Below are positions 8,548 to 18,371 of a stretch of DNA of 64,000 bases, one piece after another. How positions within the stretch are numbered: the first letter of the stretch is position 1; every line of letters begins with the position of its first letter. Below the pieces are notes generated by a model. It ran no database searches and had not been told where the DNA came from. It saw nothing but the letters and a program-made list of their open reading frames with translations. The position numbers and the translations under genes were made by a program. The stretch is from Gottfriedia solisilvae. Lineage in GTDB: Bacteria > Bacillota > Bacilli > Bacillales > Bacillaceae_G. The DNA lies in the NCBI RefSeq assembly GCF_002128405.1, contig NZ_NETJ01000004.1:310001-374000 (forward strand). Reading direction: 5' to 3'.

Positions 8548-9911
8548 TTTTTATCTAACCATCCTTTTTCAAATCCAAGTTGATTCATTTGCAATATTTG
8601 TTTTTTTGCTCGTACCATCTCTTCACTAATGCCATTATGAAAAAACATGATTTCTCCAGAAGGATAATCAATATGTCGTCCTGCTCTTCCTGAAATTTGG
8701 ACTAGTGCGCTTTCCGTAAAAATTTCTTCATCAGAACCTAGTACAGCTATCTGGCTGTTCTTAATTGTCACACCACGCTCTAAAATGGTTGTTGTAATTA
8801 AAACGCTGACATCTCCATTTCGAAACGCACTGACTTTTTCATGTCTAAGTGGATCTTGACTATGAACTGATGTTGTTTTAACCGTTAGCTTTTTCACTGC
8901 TTCTTCAACAGCACTACTTATATCAATCGTTGGAATAAATAAAAAAATAGAGGAATTTGCTTTCAATATACTTTGGAGCCACTTCATTAAGGGAGCTGGT
9001 AGTTTATTGTTTTTTTGAATTGTTTTTCGCCAATTTCCAATCCATTGAAAGTCTGGAACAGGGAGTGGCTGTCGGTGATATCTTGCGGGGACCATTGCGT
9101 ATTCAATTTTATCGCGGTGCGCCAAGTGTTGTTGTTTCGTTGAGGGGGTTGCTGTTAATTGGATCGTCGAACCGGTTTTTGTTCTTGCTTCATCAACTAC
9201 CCAGTGCAGATGTTCTTCAATATTATATGGAAAAGCGTCAACCTCATCGATTATGAGGAGATGAAATATACGTCTAAAATTCATCAATTGGTGAACTGTG
9301 CTAATTGTGATTCGTTGCCCCTCCCATTTATCTTCACTTCCGCCGTAAAGTATAGCGATCGGTGTTTTTGGAAAAGCAGTTTGAAATCTTTTCGCTAATT
9401 CTATTACAACGTCTACACGAGGAGTTGCAATACAAACAAATTTCCCTTCTTGTAAGGCAACATCTATCGCTTCAAATAACATTTCTGTTTTTCCTGCTCC
9501 ACATACTGCCCATAATAGTAAATCTGTATTGCCCTTTACTGCTTCCATCACTTTAAGTGATGCTTCTTTTTGCTGCGGGGATAGTTTTCCATCCCATTCT
9601 AAGCCACCTCTTTGATCTTCCTTTTTCATGTCTAATTCGTTTACGATCAATTTTGTACAAGTTGTCATTTTGCCCATCACGATACACTTTCGACAGTATG
9701 TACACATTGAAGAGCATCTTGCACAAAAGTGACTACAAAAATAGTTTTGTTCACGATTGCCACATCGAAAACATTGATAAGTGACCTTATTTTTTTGAAC
9801 AGCTTGGATGATCTTACTCGTTGAAGGAATTTCTTGTGGATTCATTATTTGATGATAAGGGAGCTTTCTTCCGACATATAGGTATTTGTTTTGAGCAGTT
9901 TCTTGGTTCAT
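8544..9911 (-). CDS. comFA: DNA-uptake helicase ComFA
   Basis: ComFA is the membrane-associated DEAD-box ATPase thought to pull transforming DNA into the cytosol. The 455-residue protein has a cysteine-rich zinc finger (residues about 47-85, nine Cys), Walker A AVCGAGKTE with K141, Walker B IIDEVDAFP, motif III LTATPS and motif VI QISGRAGRH. comFB, which lies between comFA and comFC in B. subtilis, is absent and the two genes overlap directly. A comK homologue is encoded at 57 kb, but I could not establish a K-box upstream. Confidence 0.95.
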   Translation of the reverse strand: MNQETAQNKYLYVGRKLPYHQIMNPQEIPSTSKIIQAVQKNKVTYQCFRCGNREQNYFCSHFCARCSSMCTYCRKCIVMGKMTTCTKLIVNELDMKKEDQRGGLEWDGKLSPQQKEASLKVMEAVKGNTDLLLWAVCGAGKTEMLFEAIDVALQEGKFVCIATPRVDVVIELAKRFQTAFPKTPIAILYGGSEDKWEGQRITISTVHQLMNFRRIFHLLIIDEVDAFPYNIEEHLHWVVDEARTKTGSTIQLTATPSTKQQHLAHRDKIEYAMVPARYHRQPLPVPDFQWIGNWRKTIQKNNKLPAPLMKWLQSILKANSSIFLFIPTIDISSAVEEAVKKLTVKTTSVHSQDPLRHEKVSAFRNGDVSVLITTTILERGVTIKNSQIAVLGSDEEIFTESALVQISGRAGRHIDYPSGEIMFFHNGISEEMVRAKKQILQMNQLGFEKGWLDKK

Positions 9912-9999
9912 TCGTTCGCCTTCTTTCTTAGAATTAGTTGAACTGTAACACGCATTCGTAATCAGAAGAAGATGAAGAGCTAAATTTAATTTTTACAAT

Positions 10000-10028
10000 A
10001 AAAAAATGCCCCAATTATAGGGGCATTC
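10000..10028 (-). terminator. degV terminator
   Basis: ATGCCCC (10006-10012) pairs with GGGGCAT (10020-10026). On the minus strand it is followed by seven T. Confidence 0.9.
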
Positions 10029-10050
10029 CAAAGTAAAATAAATCAGATTT

Positions 10051-10893
10051 TTAAATTACGTACCAGCCTAATCCTAACGAACCCTCTCCAAGATGCGTTC
10101 CAATAACTGGTCCAAAATATGAAATTTCAATTTCTACATTTGGGTATTGTTCATGAAGCTGTTCTGCAATCTCTTTTGCGTCTGCTTCACGGCTTGAATG
10201 AATAACAACAGCTTTCATTTTTTCACCCTTTGAGGCAACCTCACCAAACAATTCAAATATTCGTTTCATCGCTTTCTTTTCTGTACGTATTTTTTCAAAA
10301 GCAACGATTTGTTTATTTTCAAATGTAAGGACAGGTTTTACCTGGAGTAGACTGCCAACAAATGCTTGTGCACTCGAAAGGCGTCCCCCTCTTTGTAGAT
10401 GACCTAAATCACTTACCATGAAATATGCATTAATTGTTTTTTTCATTTCGTCCAATCGCTCAATGATTTCAGTAGGCTCTGCACCTTTAGCCGCCATTTG
10501 TGCAGCTTCAATCACATAAAAACCTTGAACCATGCAGCTAATTTCAGAATCATAAGCTACTACTTCTAAGTCATCAAACATTGAACCAGCTGATACAAAG
10601 CTTTGATATGTACCACTAATTCCACTTGATAAGCTGATTGCTACAACTGCGTCATATTCCTTTGAAAGCTGTTCAAATTTATTAATAATCTCACCATAAG
10701 CAGGTTGAGAAGTTTTGGGTAACTCTTCTTGTTCTCGAACTTTTAAAAAGAATTGTTCTGCTGTAATCTCAACTTCTTCTTGGTAAGATGCATCACCAAA
10801 AATAACGTTAAGAGGAAGCATGTGAATATCTAAAGAATCCCTCAGCTCTTGAGGTATATACGCCGTACTATCTGTAACGATTGCAGTTCTCAT
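10051..10893 (-). CDS. degV: DegV family fatty-acid-binding protein
   Basis: This 280-residue protein belongs to the DegV/FakB fold, which binds a fatty acid and can present it to a fatty-acid kinase. The family features AIVTDSTAYIPQEL, SSGISGTYQS and LGHLQRGGRLSSAQAFVGSLL, followed by VKPVLTFENKQI, are all visible. It sits between degU and comFA as in B. subtilis (yviA/degV). It has its own terminator. Confidence 0.93.
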   Translation of the reverse strand: MRTAIVTDSTAYIPQELRDSLDIHMLPLNVIFGDASYQEEVEITAEQFFLKVREQEELPKTSQPAYGEIINKFEQLSKEYDAVVAISLSSGISGTYQSFVSAGSMFDDLEVVAYDSEISCMVQGFYVIEAAQMAAKGAEPTEIIERLDEMKKTINAYFMVSDLGHLQRGGRLSSAQAFVGSLLQVKPVLTFENKQIVAFEKIRTEKKAMKRIFELFGEVASKGEKMKAVVIHSSREADAKEIAEQLHEQYPNVEIEISYFGPVIGTHLGEGSLGLGWYVI

Positions 10894-11063
10894 TGTTATG
10901 TCCTTTCTTGCGAATAGTAATCTAGCACTATGTATTTAATAGTTTCATTTTACACAATTTAGTATGTAAAATCATTGTAATTTATTCTCTTTACTATGAG
11001 TTATTTCGACAACTCACTTGATCAGAAGTACTTATTATACTTTAACACGATAAATGATGAAAA

Positions 11064-11097
11064 TAAAAACAGAGCACCATAACGATACTCTGCTTTA
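11064..11097 (-). terminator. degU terminator
   Basis: CAGAGCA (11070-11076) pairs, with one mismatch, with TACTCTG (11086-11092). The minus-strand side ends in TTTTTATTTT. It lies just after degU. Confidence 0.7.
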
Positions 11098-11115
11098 AAT
11101 ATTTTCTTATTAAAA

Positions 11116-11742
11116 CTATTTCACTTCAACCCATGAGTTACGGATCGCCGTTACTACAGCATGTGTACGATCATTTACTTCTAGTTTCTGTAAAATATTA
11201 CTTACGTGGTTTTTTACAGTTTTCTCACTAATAAATAACGCTTCGCCAATTGCACGATTACTTTTTCCATCAGCTAACATTTGAAGAACTTCACATTCTC
11301 TTCTTGTAAGTAAATGTAGTGGTCGACGAAATTCTTCAACTAAGTTATGAGTAATTTTCGGATGCAAGTAGCATCCACCTTTTGTCACAACTTTAATTGC
11401 TTCAATAAGCGTATCCGAATCCATTTCTTTTAATAAATAACCTCTAGCTCCTACTTTAAGAACATGAGTTACATATGATTCATCATCATGAATTGAAAGA
11501 ATGATTACTTTAGCATCAGGGTATTTTTCTAATAAAGCTTTTGTTGCTGTTACACCATTCATATTTGGCATGTTGATGTCGATAATAAATACATCTACTT
11601 GATGATCGTCCATAATTGCGACAACCTCAGTACCATCAGAACCTTCTGCAATAACATCAAAACTTTCTTCAAAATCTAGAATTCTTTTAATTCCTTCACG
11701 AAATAGTTTATGATCATCCACTATGGCGATTCTAGTTTTCAT
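11116..11742 (-). CDS. degU: Response regulator DegU
   Basis: DegU is the transcription factor of the DegS-DegU system, controlling exoenzymes, competence and motility in bacilli. The 208-residue protein has a receiver domain with acidic residues in IVDDHKL and the phospho-acceptor D55 in FIIDINMPN. The NarL-type helix-turn-helix contains [21 protein letters not shown] and [16 protein letters not shown]. It follows degS at a distance of about 160 nt. Confidence 0.97.
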   Translation of the reverse strand: MKTRIAIVDDHKLFREGIKRILDFEESFDVIAEGSDGTEVVAIMDDHQVDVFIIDINMPNMNGVTATKALLEKYPDAKVIILSIHDDESYVTHVLKVGARGYLLKEMDSDTLIEAIKVVTKGGCYLHPKITHNLVEEFRRPLHLLTRRECEVLQMLADGKSNRAIGEALFISEKTVKNHVSNILQKLEVNDRTHAVVTAIRNSWVEVK

Positions 11743-11905
11743 TTTATTACTCCTCTGCTATTATTCTAGTTTGTTTATATGGTAATTTTGGTAATTATTT
11801 CTAAAATATAGTATATTTTAACATATATTTACAAATTATTCGACTTAAATCTGCAAATTGGTCAATCTGAAAAATTCACTTTTATAAATTTTCAGACGTT
11901 TCTTC

Positions 11906-13075
11906 TTATACCTCTACTTTTTGTTCGGCATCTATTTCGATTTCTAAAGTGATTCGAATCGTTGTACCGAAATTTAATTTTGAGTCAATTTTAAAATCAC
12001 CATTTAACAGTTCTACGCGTTCTTTCATTCCGACTAAACCAAAAGAATTTTCTTTTTCACCGCTTTCAATATTAAAGCCAACTCCATCATCTCTTACTAA
12101 TACATTAATTTTATTTCTTAAAAATTCTATTTTAACAATGACGGTTGATGGATTCGCATGTTTACAAGCATTTTGAACTGCTTCTTGAATCAATCTGAAA
12201 ATAGCTACTTCTAACTTGGTATCAAGTCTTCTTTCATTATTGCCACAATAATCGAACTGTATTGAAATATGGTTATAGTCTTCTAGTGATTTCAAATATT
12301 TACTTAAAGTTGGAATTAAGCCTAAATCATCTAATGCCATTGGACGTAAATCATAGATAATTCGTCGTACTTCACCTAAAGCACTACGTACTTGTTCCTT
12401 CATATCTCTTAATTCTTTAATCGCATCTTCTTCCGGTCTTTGACGATAGGTTTTAATTAAAAAGTCTGATCTCATTAATATATTGGCTAACATTTGAGCA
12501 GGACCATCATGAATCTCACGAGAAAGTTTTAAGCGCTCTTCTTCCTGCGCTTGGATCAGCTGAAAACCAAAAGCTTGCTTTTGTTTTGCATCTTCAAGCA
12601 TTTGACTAACTTGTTGGAAGTCTGTTTTTAAATAGTTTAAGATAATTGAAATACGTGCAACTAATAACTCCGCTCTTCTTAACTGTTCAAGTAAAGTTTG
12701 TAGTCTGCGCTCCAACTCATTTCGGCGATGGATTAACACTTTTTCTTCTTTTAACGAAAGAATGTGTTGTTCTTGAATATTTTGAGCCATTTCATAAGCG
12801 TCTTTTACTTGTGACTCTGTATATCTCTTAAAATCTCCATCTACTTCCATTAGCTTTTGCCTTGCAGCTCTTACAAGATTATCCAATCTTGCAGTGTTCT
12901 CAATTTTTTCTACTACCTGTACCTTTACTTCCTCAAGTTCAATCCTCAATCTCTCATATTCTGACCGAGTGTCTTCAACAATATCAAACACCTGTGACTT
13001 ACTATCAATAACAGTTGTAATCATATTATTCATAACTTCATCTAGCGTTTGCTTGTCCATTTTTCTTGTTGTCAT
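11906..13075 (-). CDS. degS: Sensor histidine kinase DegS
   Basis: DegS is the soluble sensor kinase for DegU. The 389-residue protein has a long coiled-coil N-terminal sensor half and no membrane segment. The HisKA_3 phosphorylation motif is EEERLKLSREIHDGPAQML, and the ATPase domain contains QEAVQNACKHA (N box) and VRDDGVGF (G box). All catalytic residues appear intact. Confidence 0.97.
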   Translation of the reverse strand: MTTRKMDKQTLDEVMNNMITTVIDSKSQVFDIVEDTRSEYERLRIELEEVKVQVVEKIENTARLDNLVRAARQKLMEVDGDFKRYTESQVKDAYEMAQNIQEQHILSLKEEKVLIHRRNELERRLQTLLEQLRRAELLVARISIILNYLKTDFQQVSQMLEDAKQKQAFGFQLIQAQEEERLKLSREIHDGPAQMLANILMRSDFLIKTYRQRPEEDAIKELRDMKEQVRSALGEVRRIIYDLRPMALDDLGLIPTLSKYLKSLEDYNHISIQFDYCGNNERRLDTKLEVAIFRLIQEAVQNACKHANPSTVIVKIEFLRNKINVLVRDDGVGFNIESGEKENSFGLVGMKERVELLNGDFKIDSKLNFGTTIRITLEIEIDAEQKVEV

Positions 13076-13323
13076 TTACAAATCCCCCATTAGCCAAAAC
13101 ATTGAGCCCTGCTAATTTATGTATATGTATTCATTATAATGCAATCTTTAATATAATTGTACAAAAATTTAAACTAAACAAAAATTTAAATATATTTTGA
13201 TTATACTTTATTCTCTGTTACCTAACATTGTTATTTTATAATAAGTTTTAAAAAATACAAGGTGCATCATGACATTTTTAACAAATGATTCACAAAGATT
13301 ACAAAAGTATTACAAAGACAAGT

Positions 13324-13364
13324 GCAAAAAGGACCAGATTCTCAAATGAACCTGGTCCTTTTCT
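13324..13364 (-). terminator. Terminator after LytR-family gene
   Basis: AAAAAGGACCAG (13326-13337) pairs with CTGGTCCTTTT (13352-13362). The loop is about 14 nt and the T-rich end follows on the minus strand. Confidence 0.9.
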
Positions 13365-13367
13365 CAC

Positions 13368-14387
13368 TTATTGATTTGTATTTTCTGATGAACTACTATC
13401 ATCAACTGAATTATTTGGTGAAGGTTTATCTAAATCCAGATGAACTCGGAATTTACTCGATACCTCATTGATATTATCTTCATAAGGAACATAGTAATAG
13501 ATTCCATTTATTGTATCATCATACCCTTCAATTTTTAACGTTTCGAAGTCTTTATCATTTATGTTTGGTAAGTGTTTTGCTAATGAAATCCCACCAGAAA
13601 TTTTCATATTTGTACTAATGTTATCACTAAACACTTTTGCATAATCATCCATTTTAACAATTGTTTCAGGTGATTTTATTTCACTTAAAATCGATTTAAT
13701 CACTTGCTGTTGACGCTCTTCACGTCCAAAATCACCACGTGGATCACGCTTACGCATTCGAGAGTACGCTAAAGCTTCTTGTCCATTTAAATGCATCATT
13801 CCTTTTTCGAAATAAAGCTTCTGACGTGGATTCGTATCTGTGTATTCCCAGAAATCGAATGGTACTTCAACATCAATACCACCAACAGCATCAACAATAT
13901 TTTTAAATCCTTTAAAATCAACCGTTACATAGTAGTCGATAGGAACATTTAAGAAATCCTCAACTGTTTCAACTGTAAGTTGTAATCCACCATAAGAATA
14001 CGCGTGATTGATTTTCGTTTTTTCACTATAACCAGGTATACTCACATACGTATCACGTGGAATACTCATCGTTTTAATCGTTTCTTCTTTCGGATTGAAG
14101 GTAGCAAGAATCATGGAGTCAGTACGTCCACCTTTTCCTCCAGTAGAATAATTTTCAATACCTAAAAACAGAATCGAGATTGGATCCTTTGATATTTTCA
14201 CTTCGCCATCTCGTAATTTTGAACTAATTTCTTCACCATTTGTAGCTTTATTTAACTCAAGATATGTTTTAACTCCTTGATATCCAATAAATGCTAATGC
14301 AGCAATCAAAATCAATAAAAATAATCTACCTATAAAGCTTTTTTTACGTTTCCTTCTTTTTTTGGTCATTTTTCGAGACTGATTCAT
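13368..14387 (-). CDS. tagU: LytR-CpsA-Psr family cell-wall polymer ligase
   Basis: LCP enzymes transfer undecaprenyl-linked polymers such as teichoic acid onto peptidoglycan outside the membrane. The 339-residue protein has a basic N-terminus (KKRRKRKKS), one membrane anchor at about residues 20-40, and the LCP domain with ILFLGIE, TDSMILATFNPK, SIPRDTYVSI, HAYSYGG and the arginine-rich ALAYSRMRKRDPRGDFGREERQQQ. The acidic, Ser/Asn-rich C-terminus is probably disordered. Position between degS and yvyE matches the lytR/tagU neighbourhood of B. subtilis; which paralogue (TagT/U/V) it equals is not certain. Confidence 0.85.
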   Translation of the reverse strand: MNQSRKMTKKRRKRKKSFIGRLFLLILIAALAFIGYQGVKTYLELNKATNGEEISSKLRDGEVKISKDPISILFLGIENYSTGGKGGRTDSMILATFNPKEETIKTMSIPRDTYVSIPGYSEKTKINHAYSYGGLQLTVETVEDFLNVPIDYYVTVDFKGFKNIVDAVGGIDVEVPFDFWEYTDTNPRQKLYFEKGMMHLNGQEALAYSRMRKRDPRGDFGREERQQQVIKSILSEIKSPETIVKMDDYAKVFSDNISTNMKISGGISLAKHLPNINDKDFETLKIEGYDDTINGIYYYVPYEDNINEVSSKFRVHLDLDKPSPNNSVDDSSSSENTNQ

Positions 14388-14476
14388 CTTACGAATAGAC
14401 CTCCTTTAACGATAATATAAATGAACGATATGGATTAAATCATAAATTGTCATAATTGATCAAAATGTGAAAACTT

Positions 14477-15097
14477 CTACATGTATTTAACAATACTTTC
14501 AGATATATCGCAACTACCATTTGTAAGTTCAACCATCCACTCGGTAAAAGTATTCACTTCATTAATCTTTATCCAAAGTTCAAACTCAACTTCTTCAAGG
14601 TGATTAACTTTTTCTAAATGGTAGTTTGAGTTACGCAGAGCATGTTCAACTTTTCCTAATAATTTATAACTTACTCTTACATTTATAACCTTTACTAAAG
14701 TACGTTCTACAATTCCAACTTCGTTTAAACCTTCACTAACTGATTGACCATAAGCTCTTATTAGTCCACCAGCACCTAGTTTTTTACCACCAAAATATCT
14801 AGTTACTACTACGACTGTATCTTTTAATCCACGTTTTTTTAAAACCTCTAGCATTGGTACTCCTGCTGTTCCACTAGGTTCACCATCATCACTTGCCTTT
14901 TGGATTTCATCTTTCTCACCAATTAAATAGGCAGAACAATTGTGATTTGCATCCGAATGCTTTTTCTTAATTTCTAAAATAAATTGTTGAGCATCTTGTT
15001 CACTCTTTACTTCATTTATATAACAAATAAATCTAGATTTTTCGATTTCAATTTCATGACTACCAAAGCCACGGACTGTAAAATAATTCGGTAGCAT
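14477..15097 (-). CDS. yvyE: YigZ/IMPACT family protein YvyE
   Basis: This 206-residue protein has the IMPACT-type N-terminal domain (IEKSRFICYINEVKSEQDAQQFI, DDGEPSGTAGVPMLEVL, VVVTRYFGGKKLGAGGLIRAY) and a smaller C-terminal DUF1949 domain. Its role in bacteria is unknown; the domain is linked to translation control in eukaryotes. Position matches yvyE next to LCP genes. Confidence 0.93.
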   Translation of the reverse strand: MLPNYFTVRGFGSHEIEIEKSRFICYINEVKSEQDAQQFILEIKKKHSDANHNCSAYLIGEKDEIQKASDDGEPSGTAGVPMLEVLKKRGLKDTVVVVTRYFGGKKLGAGGLIRAYGQSVSEGLNEVGIVERTLVKVINVRVSYKLLGKVEHALRNSNYHLEKVNHLEEVEFELWIKINEVNTFTEWMVELTNGSCDISESIVKYM

Positions 15098-15234
15098 TTA
15101 TACACCAAACCTTTCAAATTAACCTTATAAAAAAGCATAGATTTTCGCAAACCATCAGCACACTTCATTATATTACTACAATTATTGATTCCCTTCCTTA
15201 AAAAACACTAATAATCGACAAATCTTAGTATTTA

Positions 15235-15262
15235 CTGACAAGGTTTGATACAGTAACATAAT
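15235..15262 (+). promoter_or_regulatory. Predicted sigma-A promoter of the amidase gene
   Basis: CTGACA (15235-15240) and CATAAT (15257-15262) are separated by 16 nt, each with five of six consensus matches. They lie about 50 nt before the coding region. Confidence 0.5.
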
Positions 15263-15312
15263 AGTAAGAAGATTCTAAAAAATAAATGAAGGGAGTCATT
15301 TGAAAAAGTAAA

Positions 15313-17322
15313 ATGAAGAAATGTAAAGATATAAAAATGATTTTTTCACAGCATCGAAAGCACGGTTTTTTAATGATTTTAATCTGTTTATGTTTCATTA
15401 ATTATCCACTTCCATCCAAAGCCAGTCCTTTAGAATATGAAGAACCAATAGCTAGCAAGCAGATACCTGAAGCACCTTTAGCTAATTGGGATATGTTATT
15501 CTTCAACAATGGGAATACAATAAAATCTTCGACTACAACGACTGCTGCATCTCCAATCAAATTTTCGTATCCTAAATTTGATCAGTCACAATTGAACAAT
15601 TTGAAATCAATACGATCTACCACAACCACCAAGATCCATAGTGGTAAATATTATGTATCGGGTGAATTCCTAGGAAAATTAGAAATTTATGTCGATAACA
15701 AATTATTCTTTAAAGACGAAGCGATATCAACCTCAAAGAAAATTAAGAAATCAATACTGATTACAGAGCTTTTAAACAAATCCACATCACGTGATATCCA
15801 TACAATTCAATTGGTTCATTCAAATTTTCAAAGCATTCCTACTTTAAACTTCACACTAAAACCAATACAGCAAACTGTTAATTTAAATGAAAGAGATATT
15901 TCTTATAATTGGGGATATTATTCTCCAATTGGTCAAGCATTCGATTTTTTCCATCTGAATTTTATTCATTCAAGTATGTATAAACAAGGAGACTATTTTG
16001 CAACACTTTATACAGAAGATCTTGCAAGCATATTTTTCGATGAACAAAAAATTTTAGAATCAAATCCAACAAGCACTAATATGCTTAATAATGCAGTTAT
16101 TGAAAATGTATCCGTTGGAGAACATATAGTGAAAACAGACTATGCTGACTCTAACGGTGGTGAAGCCGCTATTCATTCAGCAATAACACCATTTTCTAAT
16201 TGGGTCGCTTATTATTTTAACAATACAAGCTCAATTGGATTACCTGTAAGTAAGCAAGTCATTACCAGTCAAAGTCCAAATATACTATTAAAGGCTAATA
16301 ATGAGAGCAGTAGTACGATTCCAAGTGTCGTTGCCAAAAATTATTATAGTGCTAGGTATATTACATATAAAAGATTGCCGGCAGGAACTTATCATCTAGA
16401 ATATAAATCGGGCGAAGGGGTTGGTGTTTGGCTGGATGGTAAGCAAATTGCATATGAATGGAAAGATGGCAAGAAACCTTTAAGAAAGCTCTCAGTTAAT
16501 GTAAGTGATGATACGCTCTATTCAAATTCAAAGGATATACATCAACTTACAGTTCGTACTTATAACCGAAAAAGCCCACAAGACTTATTTGTGTCATTCA
16601 AACCATCTATTGAGAGTCCAGTTACACAAATAAAAACGATTGTAATTGATCCTGGTCATGGAGGTAAAGATACTGGTGCGATTGGAATTGGCGGATTAAA
16701 GGAAAAGGATGTTGTTTTAGACGTTAGTCAGCGAGTTGAGACATTATTTAATGATTTGACCCCTTACAATGTTTATTTAACTAGATCAAAGGATATTTTC
16801 ATCCCATTGGATCAGCGTCCAGCTCTTGCGATTTCCAAAAAAGCACATGCATTTGTGAGCATTCACGCTAATGCAGGTAGCTCTTCTGCAAGTGGCCTTG
16901 AAACATATTATTATGGTATAAAATCATCAGCTATCAACAAAACAAATATAAATGCAGCAAAGACAAATTATCCTACTTTCTTTTCAAAGGAAAGTTCAAT
17001 CACATCTGTACTTGAACCAACAGCTTCTAAAACAAACCCGTATATTACTGATAGTAAAACATTAGCAAATTTTATCCAAAAGCGAATGGTTGCATCCTAT
17101 CAATTACAAGATCGCGGTGCAAAGCACGGTAATTTCCAAGTCATCCGATCAAACAATTTACCTGCAGTTTTAACTGAATTAGGGTTCATTACGAATAAAA
17201 ATGATGCTAATAAATTAGGCTCTCCATATTGGAGACAAATTGCAGCTGAAGCCATTTACATGGGCATTTTAGACTTTTTCGAGTCAAAAGGTAGCGATGT
17301 GTCAAGCTATCGACTTTATTAG
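15313..17322 (+). CDS. Secreted N-acetylmuramoyl-L-alanine amidase (Amidase_3) with long N-terminal region
   Basis: This is a peptidoglycan amidase predicted to cut the bond between MurNAc and the stem peptide. The 669-residue protein has a signal peptide (basic, then hydrophobic, about residues 14-37). A 400-residue N-terminal region of beta-rich character follows, with PA14-like segments (SGKYYVSGEFLGKLEIYVDN and GTYHLEYKSGEGVGVWLDGK). The C-terminal Amidase_3 domain starts near residue 440, with zinc ligands in IVIDPGHGG, GLKEKD and SIHANAG and the catalytic glutamate in LTELGFITN. No SLH, SH3 or LysM wall anchor is seen, so the N-terminal region may do the binding. The ribosome site is odd: GGGAG at 15292-15296 is nearer to a TTG at 15300 that opens a 3-codon frame. 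Confidence 0.9.
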   Translation: MKKCKDIKMIFSQHRKHGFLMILICLCFINYPLPSKASPLEYEEPIASKQIPEAPLANWDMLFFNNGNTIKSSTTTTAASPIKFSYPKFDQSQLNNLKSIRSTTTTKIHSGKYYVSGEFLGKLEIYVDNKLFFKDEAISTSKKIKKSILITELLNKSTSRDIHTIQLVHSNFQSIPTLNFTLKPIQQTVNLNERDISYNWGYYSPIGQAFDFFHLNFIHSSMYKQGDYFATLYTEDLASIFFDEQKILESNPTSTNMLNNAVIENVSVGEHIVKTDYADSNGGEAAIHSAITPFSNWVAYYFNNTSSIGLPVSKQVITSQSPNILLKANNESSSTIPSVVAKNYYSARYITYKRLPAGTYHLEYKSGEGVGVWLDGKQIAYEWKDGKKPLRKLSVNVSDDTLYSNSKDIHQLTVRTYNRKSPQDLFVSFKPSIESPVTQIKTIVIDPGHGGKDTGAIGIGGLKEKDVVLDVSQRVETLFNDLTPYNVYLTRSKDIFIPLDQRPALAISKKAHAFVSIHANAGSSSASGLETYYYGIKSSAINKTNINAAKTNYPTFFSKESSITSVLEPTASKTNPYITDSKTLANFIQKRMVASYQLQDRGAKHGNFQVIRSNNLPAVLTELGFITNKNDANKLGSPYWRQIAAEAIYMGILDFFESKGSDVSSYRLY

Positions 17323-17511
17323 AAATTTCATCATTGATGTATGATTTACATTATTGTATGTAAAGATAGTAATACTATCCTAAAAGTCGACATTCAACAA
17401 TTTCTATAAAATGACATGCTGAGTACTACAGTTAATGGACACACTATGGCTGTAAGGTACCCTTGTGTTAGCTTTTTGAGGCATAGTAATAAAGTTGTAA
17501 CAGAAAAACAA
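17323..17511. other. Intergenic region after amidase
   Basis: I see no gene here. There are several short AT-rich inverted repeats but no clear terminator for the amidase gene. Confidence 0.3.
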
Positions 17512-17539
17512 TTGATTTTTTTCTGTTAACCTATATAAT
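17512..17539 (+). promoter_or_regulatory. Predicted sigma-A promoter of the sugar transferase
   Basis: TTGATT (17512-17517), a 16-nt spacer and a perfect TATAAT (17534-17539) give a leader of about 85 nt before the ATG at 17632. Confidence 0.55.
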
Positions 17540-17631
17540 TGGTATGATGTTAAATATATGTGACGTTATACATTAGGACAGGTTGCACACATTTGCAAAA
17601 GATGGCCTAAATTATTAACTGGGGTGTTTAT

Positions 17632-18288
17632 ATGGCCTTACAGAATACTCAGCAAAAACTTGAAACGGGTTATTCATTTCAAGTATTTGAATCCATTAAA
17701 AGAAAAAGTATTGTTTATTCATTTATAAAAAGATCAATGGATCTAATCCTTGCATTAATGGCATTTATCATTACTGCTCCATTCGTTTTGTTCTTTATTG
17801 CGTTAATTAAAATTGATTCACCAGGACCTGCTCTTTTCATTCAAGAACGAGTAGGATTAAACGGTAAAATCTTTAAAATATACAAATTAAGAACGATGCG
17901 ATTAGATGCAGAAGTAAATGGACCACAATGGGCAAGTACAGATGATCCTCGAATCACTAAATTAGGTCACTTTCTTAGAAAGACACGCATTGATGAACTA
18001 CCTCAATTTATGAACGTAATCCTTGGGGATATGAGTCTTGTTGGACCTAGACCGGAACGAGCTTTCTTTTTAGTGAAATTCAATCACGAAGTACCTGGAT
18101 TCACTAATCGTTTAGCTGTTAAACCAGGTCTAACAGGTTGGGCACAAGTGAATGGTGGTTATGAATTAACACCAAAAGAAAAATTAGATTTAGATTTATA
18201 CTATATTGAACACCAATCAATATTGTTAGACATTAGAATTATGTTTAAAACAATTAAAGTCGTTTTAACTGGCGAAGGTGCGAGATAG
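17632..18288 (+). CDS. Polyprenyl-phosphate sugar-1-phosphate transferase (TuaA-like)
   Basis: This is a membrane glycosyltransferase that loads the first sugar phosphate onto undecaprenyl phosphate to start a surface polysaccharide. The 218-residue protein has one hydrophobic hairpin (about residues 33-58) followed by the catalytic domain of the bacterial sugar transferase family: DSPGPALFIQERVG, FKIYKLRTMR, RKTRIDELPQFMNVILGDMSLVGPRPE and KPGLTGWAQVNG. In B. subtilis tuaA begins teichuronic acid synthesis in this general neighbourhood, so a teichuronic-acid-like wall polymer is plausible. No tua operon follows; the gene stands alone with its own terminator. Substrate is inferred only. Confidence 0.88.
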   Translation: MALQNTQQKLETGYSFQVFESIKRKSIVYSFIKRSMDLILALMAFIITAPFVLFFIALIKIDSPGPALFIQERVGLNGKIFKIYKLRTMRLDAEVNGPQWASTDDPRITKLGHFLRKTRIDELPQFMNVILGDMSLVGPRPERAFFLVKFNHEVPGFTNRLAVKPGLTGWAQVNGGYELTPKEKLDLDLYYIEHQSILLDIRIMFKTIKVVLTGEGAR

Positions 18289-18325
18289 TTAAAAGAGTAT
18301 AATTTTTAAAAATGACATGATTAGA

Positions 18326-18356
18326 CAAAAAGAGAGCATAAATGCTCTCTTTTTAA
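18326..18356 (+). terminator. Terminator after sugar transferase
   Basis: AAAAAGAGAGCA and TGCTCTCTTTTT form a strong stem with a short loop, ending in T5. Confidence 0.9.
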
Positions 18357-18371
18357 TTTGCCTAAAAAATG

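Noticed and set aside
9912-9999. ComK box upstream of comFA
   Set aside because: One AAAATTAAATTTA-like half can be seen, but no properly spaced second AAAA-N5-TTTT box. Not enough to claim.
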